Assembly: GCA_030673995.1 (NCBI GenBank)
Contig: DAOUYU010000012.1
Coordinates: forward strand, 1-16,370
Reading direction: 5' to 3'
Length of the DNA stretch: 16,370 nucleotides
DNA from: Candidatus Aminicenantota bacterium
GTDB taxonomy: Bacteria; Acidobacteriota; Aminicenantia; Aminicenantales; Aminicenantaceae
Shown here: positions 5,332 through 12,204 of the stretch, in pieces
Layout: every line of letters starts with the position of its first letter
How positions within the stretch are numbered: position 1 is the first letter of the stretch
Translations under genes and position numbers: made by a program
Notes under the pieces: generated by a model
Databases searched by the model: none
The model's input: the letters and a program-made list of their open reading frames with translations, nothing else
Told to the model about the DNA's origin: nothing

Positions 5332-8052
5332 ATGGCAGAAAAATACGTATACTTTTTCAGCAAAGATCAGGTTGAAGGCAATAAAGATATGAAAGAGATT
5401 CTCGGAGGAAAGGGCGCTAACCTAGCAGAGATGGCAGGGATTGGCCTGCCTGTTCCTCAGGGCTTTACTATTTCCACTGAAGTATGCAGATTATTTGCTC
5501 ATTTGGGGGATAAAATTCCGTTCGAGGTAGAAGAGGAGATCCTTGTAAATATGAAAAAGTTGGAAGAGATTTCTAAAAAAAGATTCGGAAGTGAAGAAAA
5601 TCCTCTTCTTGTATCTATCCGTTCTGGAGCAAAGATTTCCATGCCCGGAATGATGGATACAGTTTTGAATCTCGGTCTCAATGATGCGACAGTTGAAGGT
5701 TTAACAAAGAAGAGCAGAAACAAACGTTTTGTACTGGATTGCTATCGGCGATTGATTCAAATGTTTGGAGATGTTGTGCTTGATGTCCCCAAAAAGAAAT
5801 TTGAAGCTATCTTGAAGAAGAAAAAAAGCGAAAGGAATGTTACACAAGATTTTGAGCTTTCCGAGAAGGACTTGGAATTGCTCATATCGGATTATAAAAA
5901 TTTAATAGAGAAAGATACAGGGCGAGAGTTTCCTCAAGATGTCATAGAACAGCTTGTCGGGGCTATATCAGCTGTTTTTAAGTCATGGAACAATCCTCGA
6001 GCCGTGACTTACCGGCGTGTTAATTATATTACTGAAGATCTGGGGCCTGCTGTGAATGTCCAACAGATGGTTTTTGGAAACATCGGAGAAAAATCAGCCA
6101 CTGGTGTGGGGTTCACCAGAAATCCTGCCACAGGAGAAAAAGAATTATACGGGGAATATCTCTTCAATGCTCAGGGAGAAGATGTTGTCGCCGGCGTACG
6201 AACTCCCTCTCCTCTCAAATCTTTGGAAAAAGAAATGACCGATGCATACCAGGAATTGAAAGAAACAACCAACAGACTGGAGAAGCATTACCGCGATGTC
6301 CAGGATTTTGAATTCACAATTCAAGAGGGAAAGCTTTATATGCTGCAGACAAGAAGTGGTAAAAGAACAGGCATGGCAGCGGTGAAAATTGCTGTGGATA
6401 TGGTTGAAGAGGGCCTGGTCAGCCAGGAAGATGCTCTTCTGATGGTTGAACCTGATGCTTTAAATCAGCTTCTTCACCCTGTTTTCGATACAAAGGAAAA
6501 AGGAAAACACAAGATTCTTGCCCGGGGGCTGGCTGCTTCCCCTGGAGCAGCGGCAGGGCAAGCTGTCTTTACTGCCGACGATGCAGTTGCCTGGAAAAAG
6601 GAAGGGAAAGAAGCCCTTTTAGTCAGGGATGAAACATCTCCTGACGATATTCATGGTATGAGTGCTTCCAAGGGGGTGTTAACGGCAACAGGCGGGATGA
6701 CTTCCCATGCGGCTGTTGTGGGGCGGCAAATGGGAAAGCCTTCTGTTGTGGGCTGTGGAGATGTGAGATTAAATGAAGAACAAAAATTCTTTCTTGTGGG
6801 GAAAACTAAAGTAAAAGAAGGGGAATGGATATCCATTGATGGAACTTCCGGAGAAGTTCTTCAAGGCCGGATTCCAACCCAGCCATCAGAGATCATCCAG
6901 GTCATCCGAGGAGAGAAGAAGCCTGAGGAGTCTCAAATCTATCAGAATTTTACAAAAATGCTTTTTTGGGCGAACCGGATGAAAAGATTAAAAGTTAGGG
7001 CTAATACAGATACACCCGAAGATGCCAGGATAGCGCTTGCTTTTGGGGCAGAAGGCGTCGGTCTGGCACGGACAGAACATATGTTTTTTGAAAAGGAAAG
7101 GCTTCCTTTTATCAAAGAAATGATTCTCTCTGAAACTGAAGAGGAAAGGCGGAGAGCCTTAAGTAAGCTTCTGCCTTTCCAGACCAAAGATTTTTATGGC
7201 CTGTTCAGAGAAATGAGGGGACATCCAGTTACCATCCGCACACTCGATCCTCCTCTTCATGAATTTTTGCCGCGAAAAGAGGAACTGATAGTTGAGATAG
7301 CCGTGTTGAAGGCAAGCAAAGGCAAGGAGGAGAAGGTTCAGGAGCTGGAGAAGCTGCTGGAACGTGTTAGAGTCCTCTCAGAGTTTAATCCCATGCTTGG
7401 TCACAGAGGTTGCCGTCTTGGGATTTCTTATCCTGAAATCATCGAGATGCAGGCTGCTGCCATTTTTGAAGCTGTCTGCGAACTGGCAAAGGAAAGGCAA
7501 AAGGTATTTCCTGAAATCATGGTTCCTCTTGTGGGCACCAAGGAAGAGCTTGCCAACCAGAAGAAAATCATTCTTCGTGTTGCCGATGAAGTTATGGAGA
7601 AACATAAGGTTAAGGTTGAGTTTTCGGTCGGGACCATGATCGAAGTCCCTAGAGCTGCCCTTACGGCTGATGAGGTAGCAGAAGAAGCCGAGTTTTTCTC
7701 TTTCGGAACCAATGATCTGACCCAAACGATATACGGTATTTCCCGTGATGATGGAGCGGGATTTCTTGCCCATTATCTTGCGCACGGCATTTGGAAAAAT
7801 AATCCTTTTGAAACCATCGACGAAAAAGGAGTTGGCGAAATCATGAAAGTGGCAGTGGAGAAGGGACGGAAAATCAGGCCTGATTTAAAAATAGGAATAT
7901 GCGGCGTTCATGGAGGTGATCCTCGTTCCATTTTTTTCTGTCATAAGATCGGCCTTGATTATGTAAGCTGCTCTGCCTATCAAGTTCCTATTGCCCTTCT
8001 GGCCGCCGCCCAGATTGCTATTATGGAAAAGGGACAAGCAGAAAAACTATAA
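5332..8052 (+). CDS. ppdK: Pyruvate, phosphate dikinase
   Basis: Interconverts pyruvate + ATP + Pi with PEP + AMP + PPi, in glycolysis (PPi-linked) or gluconeogenesis. At 906 residues it is slightly longer than the usual ~875-890. The N-terminal nucleotide domain shows GGKGANLAEM (25-34), IRSGAKISMPGMMDTVLNLG (97-116) and MLQTRSG (337-343). The swivelling phosphohistidine domain has GGMTSHAAVVGRQMGKP with H459. The C-terminal PEP/pyruvate barrel has GVGLARTEHMFF, GTMIEVPRAAL, FSFGTNDLTQ and the catalytic Cys C857 in GICGVHGGDP. The residue after CG is Val where most family members have Glu. ATG 5332 has AAGGAG seven bases upstream. It appears monocistronic, facing convergent proline dehydrogenase. 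Confidence 0.97.
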   Translation: MAEKYVYFFSKDQVEGNKDMKEILGGKGANLAEMAGIGLPVPQGFTISTEVCRLFAHLGDKIPFEVEEEILVNMKKLEEISKKRFGSEENPLLVSIRSGAKISMPGMMDTVLNLGLNDATVEGLTKKSRNKRFVLDCYRRLIQMFGDVVLDVPKKKFEAILKKKKSERNVTQDFELSEKDLELLISDYKNLIEKDTGREFPQDVIEQLVGAISAVFKSWNNPRAVTYRRVNYITEDLGPAVNVQQMVFGNIGEKSATGVGFTRNPATGEKELYGEYLFNAQGEDVVAGVRTPSPLKSLEKEMTDAYQELKETTNRLEKHYRDVQDFEFTIQEGKLYMLQTRSGKRTGMAAVKIAVDMVEEGLVSQEDALLMVEPDALNQLLHPVFDTKEKGKHKILARGLAASPGAAAGQAVFTADDAVAWKKEGKEALLVRDETSPDDIHGMSASKGVLTATGGMTSHAAVVGRQMGKPSVVGCGDVRLNEEQKFFLVGKTKVKEGEWISIDGTSGEVLQGRIPTQPSEIIQVIRGEKKPEESQIYQNFTKMLFWANRMKRLKVRANTDTPEDARIALAFGAEGVGLARTEHMFFEKERLPFIKEMILSETEEERRRALSKLLPFQTKDFYGLFREMRGHPVTIRTLDPPLHEFLPRKEELIVEIAVLKASKGKEEKVQELEKLLERVRVLSEFNPMLGHRGCRLGISYPEIIEMQAAAIFEAVCELAKERQKVFPEIMVPLVGTKEELANQKKIILRVADEVMEKHKVKVEFSVGTMIEVPRAALTADEVAEEAEFFSFGTNDLTQTIYGISRDDGAGFLAHYLAHGIWKNNPFETIDEKGVGEIMKVAVEKGRKIRPDLKIGICGVHGGDPRSIFFCHKIGLDYVSCSAYQVPIALLAAAQIAIMEKGQAEKL

Positions 8053-8082
8053 ATGAATATAAATTAAGGTATCGGCAGTTTT

Positions 8083-8144
8083 TATAAATAATTCAGGCAG
8101 CCTGGATGATTTACGAGCCGAGGTTGCCGTATAAATAATTCAGG
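8083..8144. repeat. 15-bp direct repeat pair between convergent genes
   Basis: TATAAATAATTCAGG occurs at 8083-8097 and again at 8130-8144, a period of 47 bases. The second copy ends at the base next to the proline dehydrogenase stop codon. Between the copies lie a small palindrome (CAGGC-A-GCCTG, 8094-8104) and GTTGCCG, which could pair with CGGCA upstream. There is no obvious T-tailed terminator in the 92-base spacer between ppdK and proline dehydrogenase. Confidence 0.7.
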
Positions 8145-9056
8145 TTAACGTTTACCTCTGATCTTCTGTAAAATATTCTTCACAATATATGCTGCCATTG
8201 CCGGATTGGCAGCCATCCTTCTTTTACAGTAAGCTATAGCATATTTCCATTTTTCGGAAAACGGAACATAGAGGCGGACTAGGATGCCGTTTCGAATGAG
8301 TTCGTCCTGAAAGGCTTGCTTCGGAACTCCCATAAGCATTTGAACCTCGTACTGGCTCTTTTTTATGTTCAGCTTTTCGGCAATTTCGATAGCTTCACGT
8401 ATGATTGTTTCATCGTGAGTTGCGATCTCAGGATAGTGACCTTCCTTAAACAAAAGTTCGACCTGCTCGAGCAGCTTTTTCTTCATTTCGGGCTTTCTCT
8501 GGAGGGCTATTTCCTTTGGCTCGTTGTATATACCAATACAAATACGAATACGGGCGCTCAAGCTTTTTAAGGATCTTATATCATCGTCGGTGCGAAAAAG
8601 TCGGGATTGAAGTACTGTTCCAAAAGTCGGATGGTCTTTATTCAAAGCACGATAGATATCCAGAGTCAGATCTGTGAGGGTATGGTCCTCCATATCTAGA
8701 GTTACCTTTATATCATGCTGCTCCGCTTGGGCGACAATTCCTTCGATGACTGTTTTACAGTGTTCTGTGCTGCGGTGGCTTCCTAGCTGTGTGGGCTTTA
8801 AGGAAATAGTTGCATATTCCTGGCTACTCAGCGCGTGGATAAGTCTTTCGTAAACATTGGCGGTGTACTGGACTTCCTCATCATTCTCAAGCTCTTCACC
8901 CAACAGGTCTATGGTGGAGCATACATGTCTTTTTTCCCAAAAATTTTGGGCGGTGTTAGTGGCTGCATCAATGCTGTCACCTGCCACATAAGGGTTGGCA
9001 AAAAGCTTGACCAGGGGAGTAGGCGCGAGATTGATAATAAATTTTTTTAATCCCAT
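8145..9056 (-). CDS. Proline dehydrogenase, single-domain (PRODH)
   Basis: An FAD enzyme oxidising proline to pyrroline-5-carboxylate, the first step of proline catabolism, normally on the membrane face. The 303 residues match the stand-alone PRODH barrel, without a fused P5C dehydrogenase. Motifs are SLKPTQLG with K87, TLDMEDHT with D121, LQSRLFRT (149-156), IATHD (211-215), YEVQMLMGVP (236-245), VRLYVPF with Y263, and YCKRRMAANP with Y276, R279 and R280, which bind the substrate carboxylate. The usual KGAY strand is IGIY (174-177), so the conserved Lys is Ile. ATG 9056 is preceded by GGAAGGAG seven bases upstream. No P5C dehydrogenase gene is in the window; the divergent neighbour is an HDAC-like gene. 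Confidence 0.92.
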   Translation of the reverse strand: MGLKKFIINLAPTPLVKLFANPYVAGDSIDAATNTAQNFWEKRHVCSTIDLLGEELENDEEVQYTANVYERLIHALSSQEYATISLKPTQLGSHRSTEHCKTVIEGIVAQAEQHDIKVTLDMEDHTLTDLTLDIYRALNKDHPTFGTVLQSRLFRTDDDIRSLKSLSARIRICIGIYNEPKEIALQRKPEMKKKLLEQVELLFKEGHYPEIATHDETIIREAIEIAEKLNIKKSQYEVQMLMGVPKQAFQDELIRNGILVRLYVPFSEKWKYAIAYCKRRMAANPAMAAYIVKNILQKIRGKR

Positions 9057-9148
9057 TGATAACTCCTTCCAAGTCAGGGGATATTTATAAAAGTAAAAAT
9101 TAATTCATTTTACGATAAACTTCAAGAGTAGTTTCGAAATATTTCATT

Positions 9149-9193
9149 GAAGAAGAAAATAGAAGAAGAAAATAGGGACGGAAAATAGTCCCT
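9149..9193. repeat. Short GGGAC inverted repeat with duplicated arm
   Basis: The 13-base unit GAAGAAGAAAATA is present twice in tandem (9149-9161, 9162-9174). It runs into AGGGAC (9174-9179), which pairs with GTCCCT (9188-9193) across the loop GGAAAATA. Outward pairing continues imperfectly between AAGAAGA and TCTTCTTT. It lies in the 183-base divergent spacer between proline dehydrogenase and the HDAC-like gene. The same plan, a GGGAC hairpin with one tandemly duplicated A-rich arm, is seen at 1636-1719 and 5117-5198. The rest of the spacer is AT-rich with no clear promoter. Confidence 0.6.
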
Positions 9194-9239
9194 CTCTCTT
9201 CTTTACGAGCGTAAGTTTTTTTGATATGTATTACCGTGC

Positions 9240-10202
9240 ATGTCTCCTTTAATAAATAGAGATACACTAAAATTCTGGCGAAGACGAAAATTTCCTTTCA
9301 AATTTATATACAGCAACAGCTATTGGATGATAGACATCGGTGAGCATGTTTTTCCCCTGAAAAAATACAGGCTTATTTACGAGAGTCTTTTGCGTATGGG
9401 AGCGAAGAAAAAATATTTCATCTCCCCGAAGACTGTTGAAGAAAAAGACCTCCTTTTGGTCCATGCTTCAAAGTACCTGAAAAAGTTAAAGACAGGAGGA
9501 CTTTCCCATTCTGAAATATTAACCCTGGAACTTCCTTATTCTCCTGAGCTTGTCAAATTTGCTTGGCTGTTTGTAGGAGGGACCATTCTTACCGCTGAAA
9601 AAGCATTAGAGGACGGATTAGCACTGCATATTGGAGGAGGATTTCATCATGCTTTTCCTGACCATGGAGAAGGTTTTTGTGTTTTGAATGATGTAGCTGT
9701 CTCTTTAGAGAAGGTGAAGAAGGATGGGAAGATCAGGAGGGCCATGATAGTTGATTGTGACCTCCATCAGGGCAACGGCAACGCCTTTATTTTTGACAAA
9801 AAGGATTATGCCTTCACCTTTTCCATTCACCAGATGGATAATTATCCTGCTCAAAAGCCTTCAAGCTCTGTAGATGTGGGCCTCTGGTCTGGTGATGGAG
9901 ATGAGAAATATCTTTCAGAGCTGAGCTTGTATTTTCCCAGGCTATATCGTGAATTTCAACCAGATCTCGTTTTTTATCTTGCAGGAGCTGACCCTTACGA
10001 TAAGGATCAATTAGGCGGTTTGTGTTTGACAAGAGAAGGTCTTAAAGAGAGAGACAGGATTGTGATCAGGGAAGCACGCAAGCTTCACATTCCGGTGGCT
10101 ATTCTTTTTGCGGGAGGATATGCTTTCGATGTGAATGATACCGTTTCCATTCATCTCAATACGATAAAAGTCGCACAGCAGATTCAGAATAAATATTCTT
10201 AG
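9240..10202 (+). CDS. Histone deacetylase / AcuC-family zinc amidohydrolase
   Basis: A 320-residue member of the arginase-deacetylase fold that removes acetyl groups from acetyl-lysine proteins or acetylated small molecules; the bacterial substrate cannot be told from sequence. Key residues are all visible. The general-base pair is H136-H137 in GGGFHHAFPDHGEGFCVLND. The zinc ligands are D174 and H176 in VDCDLHQGNG and D251 in AGADPYDKDQLGG. The transition-state Tyr is Y294 in FAGGYAFD. Homology seems to start near FPFKFIYS, so the first 18 residues (Arg/Lys-rich, with WRRRKF) may be a lineage extension. ATG 9240 is the only in-frame start before that point and lacks a Shine-Dalgarno. Its TAG stop overlaps the end of the cutA remnant by four bases. 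Confidence 0.92.
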   Translation: MSPLINRDTLKFWRRRKFPFKFIYSNSYWMIDIGEHVFPLKKYRLIYESLLRMGAKKKYFISPKTVEEKDLLLVHASKYLKKLKTGGLSHSEILTLELPYSPELVKFAWLFVGGTILTAEKALEDGLALHIGGGFHHAFPDHGEGFCVLNDVAVSLEKVKKDGKIRRAMIVDCDLHQGNGNAFIFDKKDYAFTFSIHQMDNYPAQKPSSSVDVGLWSGDGDEKYLSELSLYFPRLYREFQPDLVFYLAGADPYDKDQLGGLCLTREGLKERDRIVIREARKLHIPVAILFAGGYAFDVNDTVSIHLNTIKVAQQIQNKYS

Positions 10203-10345
10203 GCTATTGTTTCTTTTGCGATCCAATCGAGATGTCTTATAGAGCCTTTGAGGATGGGAACGGCGATAATTTCTGGGACCTCATAGGGATGAATTTCCTG
10301 GATCTTTTTTTCAAGCTTTGAAAAAAGGGTAGCTTTCTCTTTAGC
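10199..10345 (-). pseudogene. cutA: C-terminal fragment of CutA (divalent-cation tolerance protein)
   Basis: Read on the minus strand directly after the TAA of the M20 hydrolase and in the same frame, 48 codons encode AKEKATLFSKLE then KIQEIHPYEVPEIIAVPI, ending in LDWIAKETIA and a TAA at 10201-10199. This is the conserved C-terminal part of CutA (HPYEVPEIIA-P and LDWI). The first ~60 residues of a ~105-residue CutA, including the strand with the conserved YWW-type motif, are missing. There is no start codon in the fragment, so it cannot be made on its own except by readthrough of the hydrolase stop. It is best read as a deletion remnant. It overlaps the convergent HDAC-like stop. Confidence 0.8.
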
Positions 10346-11575
10346 TTATTCTTGCAAAAAGATATGGGCGAACACCTTAGCATCTCCCACCATATTGTCG
10401 ATGATGCTGTATTCGTTAGGCTGATGAGCCGTTTCATCGTTTTTAGACCAGCAGGCAGCGTCAAAATCGGCTCTACGAAAAAGAGCGGCTACAGTTCCTC
10501 CCCCAATGCCGGTTGCCTTTGCATCTTTCTTGTAGATTGCTTTTATCGCCCTTTTTAAGGCGTGGACCACCGGCGCATCGGCTGAAGTGGGAGGAGCTGC
10601 AGGAGCTTTTGATGTTTCTTCCATGACTATTTTCACCTTGAATTCATTTTTAATTTTGTCAGTCATTTCCTCGATTTTCTTTTTAACTTCTTCAATCGTG
10701 TATTTTGGCAAAATGCGGCTGTCCATATAGAAAATATCTTCTCCAGGTATTGTGTTGACATTAGGGACGTTGGATTCCTTTTTCGTTGGTTCGAATGTAG
10801 AGATTGGGGGATCAAAGAGGGGATCTTTATCAGGAAAAATCTTGTAAAGATTGTTCAATTCTGCCACAAGGAAGGAAGCGGCTTTAAAACTGTTGATCCC
10901 TCTTTCTGGAGTGGAACCATGTGCCTGCTTCCCTATTGTCTTGAATTTAAGCCAGAGAATACTTTTTTCTGCAACTTCGATCATTGTTCCATCTTGGTTT
11001 CCGGCATCGGGAACAATAATCATATCCTGCTTTCGAAAGGCGTTAGTATGGCTAAGGACATAATTGATGCCCTTCTCGCTTCCGGTCTCTTCATCTGCCA
11101 CTAATGCTACCCCGACATCATAATTAGGTCTGACACCTTCTTCGTGAAAAGCCTTAACAGCATAAAGAGAGGCTACCATGTCTTGATGATTGTCTTCGAC
11201 TCCCCGCCCGAAAATTTTTCCTTCTTCAATCCATGCCTTAAAAGGATCTCCCCTCCACTGAGCCAGCTCTCCGGGAGGGACAACGTCCGCATGAGTCATT
11301 ATCCATATTGTCTTGGCAGAGCTTCTGCCCTTGTAATAGGCAAGAATATTCGGGCGGTATCCGGATGAGGCATCCAGATCAGGTGCCTTGATGACTTCAA
11401 TATCGCTTAATCCGTTGTTCTCTAGGAAACCAATCAGAAACTCTGCTTTATTCACCTCTCCTTCTCCTCCATTTGAAGGGGAGATGGCCGGCAAGGAGCA
11501 TAGCTTGATTTGCATATCAATCATTTCGTTGCGGAAGCTGTCGATTCTCTCTGCGATTTTTTCCAGTTGAGTCAT
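10346..11575 (-). CDS. M20-family metallohydrolase (ArgE/DapE/carboxypeptidase type)
   Basis: A di-zinc amidohydrolase or peptidase of 409 residues in the M20 family. Ligands can be placed: H95 in MTHADVVP, bridging D128 in GRGVEDNHQ, catalytic E162 and ligand E163 in VADEETGSEKG, D190 in VPDAG, and H384 in DETAHQPNEY. The small dimerisation domain around 205-320 contains QAHGS with H219. The substrate (acyl-amino acid, succinyl-DAP or peptide) is not resolved. The frame is open further upstream, but ATG 11575 is chosen because AAAAGGAG lies eight bases before it, homology starts here, and a longer form would run deep into pgsA. The pgsA stop is 29 bases upstream. The in-frame CutA remnant follows its TAA. 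Confidence 0.9.
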   Translation of the reverse strand: MTQLEKIAERIDSFRNEMIDMQIKLCSLPAISPSNGGEGEVNKAEFLIGFLENNGLSDIEVIKAPDLDASSGYRPNILAYYKGRSSAKTIWIMTHADVVPPGELAQWRGDPFKAWIEEGKIFGRGVEDNHQDMVASLYAVKAFHEEGVRPNYDVGVALVADEETGSEKGINYVLSHTNAFRKQDMIIVPDAGNQDGTMIEVAEKSILWLKFKTIGKQAHGSTPERGINSFKAASFLVAELNNLYKIFPDKDPLFDPPISTFEPTKKESNVPNVNTIPGEDIFYMDSRILPKYTIEEVKKKIEEMTDKIKNEFKVKIVMEETSKAPAAPPTSADAPVVHALKRAIKAIYKKDAKATGIGGGTVAALFRRADFDAACWSKNDETAHQPNEYSIIDNMVGDAKVFAHIFLQE

Positions 11576-11604
11576 GAGGGTTCTCCTTTTAAGATTCTCA
11601 TATT

Positions 11605-12186
11605 TCAGCCTTGTTTTGAAGTGGTCATTATCTTGTAACCGATAAAGGAATAATGGACGCTTGAAAGAAGAGTAAAGACCAGGGTTAAAAGAAAGAGCCA
11701 GTTCAGGTATGGGGTTGATATATGAACGGAGTTGAAGAATAGAACAAGGATGGCTACTGCACACTGGAGGACGGTGCATGTTTTTCCCAGGGTAGAAGGA
11801 GGAAAGATTTTTTGACCTCGTAGTTTATAAGCGGCAAATGCAAAAGAGACAATGGACAGATCACGGCTAATTACAACAATTGTGAGCCAGAGCGGGATGA
11901 CGTTGGGAGAGTTGAGATCAGGAAGCGAGAGAACGATAAATGATGCGGTCATAAGCAATTTGTCCGCCGCAGGGTCAAGCAAGGCACCAATTTTTGTTTT
12001 CTGATTCCAGATTCGGGCTATGAAACCATCCAGAACATCAGTGAATCCTGCTGCGAGAAAGACCACAAATGCTTCGAGAGTTTTTCGATTGACTATTAAG
12101 ATCAGGAAAATTGGAATGAGGAGGATCCTTAATAAAGAAAGAGTGTTGGGAAAGTTAAATACGTTGTTTTTCTCTTTTTCTTTCAC
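11605..12186 (-). CDS. pgsA: CDP-diacylglycerol--glycerol-3-phosphate 3-phosphatidyltransferase
   Basis: An integral membrane enzyme making phosphatidylglycerol phosphate from CDP-diacylglycerol and glycerol-3-phosphate, the committed step to phosphatidylglycerol and cardiolipin. The full CDP-alcohol phosphotransferase signature is present: D50-x2-D53-G54-x2-A57-R58-x8-G67-x3-D71-x3-D75. The N-terminus FNFPNTLSLLRI is typical of PgsA. Length 193 is normal, with about five to six membrane segments. The predicted start is GTG 12186 with only a weak Shine-Dalgarno, 18 bases after the stop of the TPR/SLH gene, so translation may depend on coupling. The M20 gene follows 29 bases later. Confidence 0.93.
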   Translation of the reverse strand: MKEKEKNNVFNFPNTLSLLRILLIPIFLILIVNRKTLEAFVVFLAAGFTDVLDGFIARIWNQKTKIGALLDPAADKLLMTASFIVLSLPDLNSPNVIPLWLTIVVISRDLSIVSFAFAAYKLRGQKIFPPSTLGKTCTVLQCAVAILVLFFNSVHISTPYLNWLFLLTLVFTLLSSVHYSFIGYKIMTTSKQG

Positions 12187-12204
12187 ACGACCACTCTAAT
12201 AAAT

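Noticed and set aside
7378..7785. 135-residue minus-strand frame within ppdK
   Set aside because: It is a shadow of strongly conserved PPDK barrel codons.
10237..10464. 75-residue minus-strand frame across the M20/CutA junction
   Set aside because: Wrong frame; the hydrolase end and the CutA fragment in the other frame explain this DNA.
11576..11779. Upstream extension of the M20 hydrolase by 68 residues
   Set aside because: It lies inside pgsA, has no family similarity, and a strong AAAAGGAG plus ATG at 11575 gives a normal-length enzyme.
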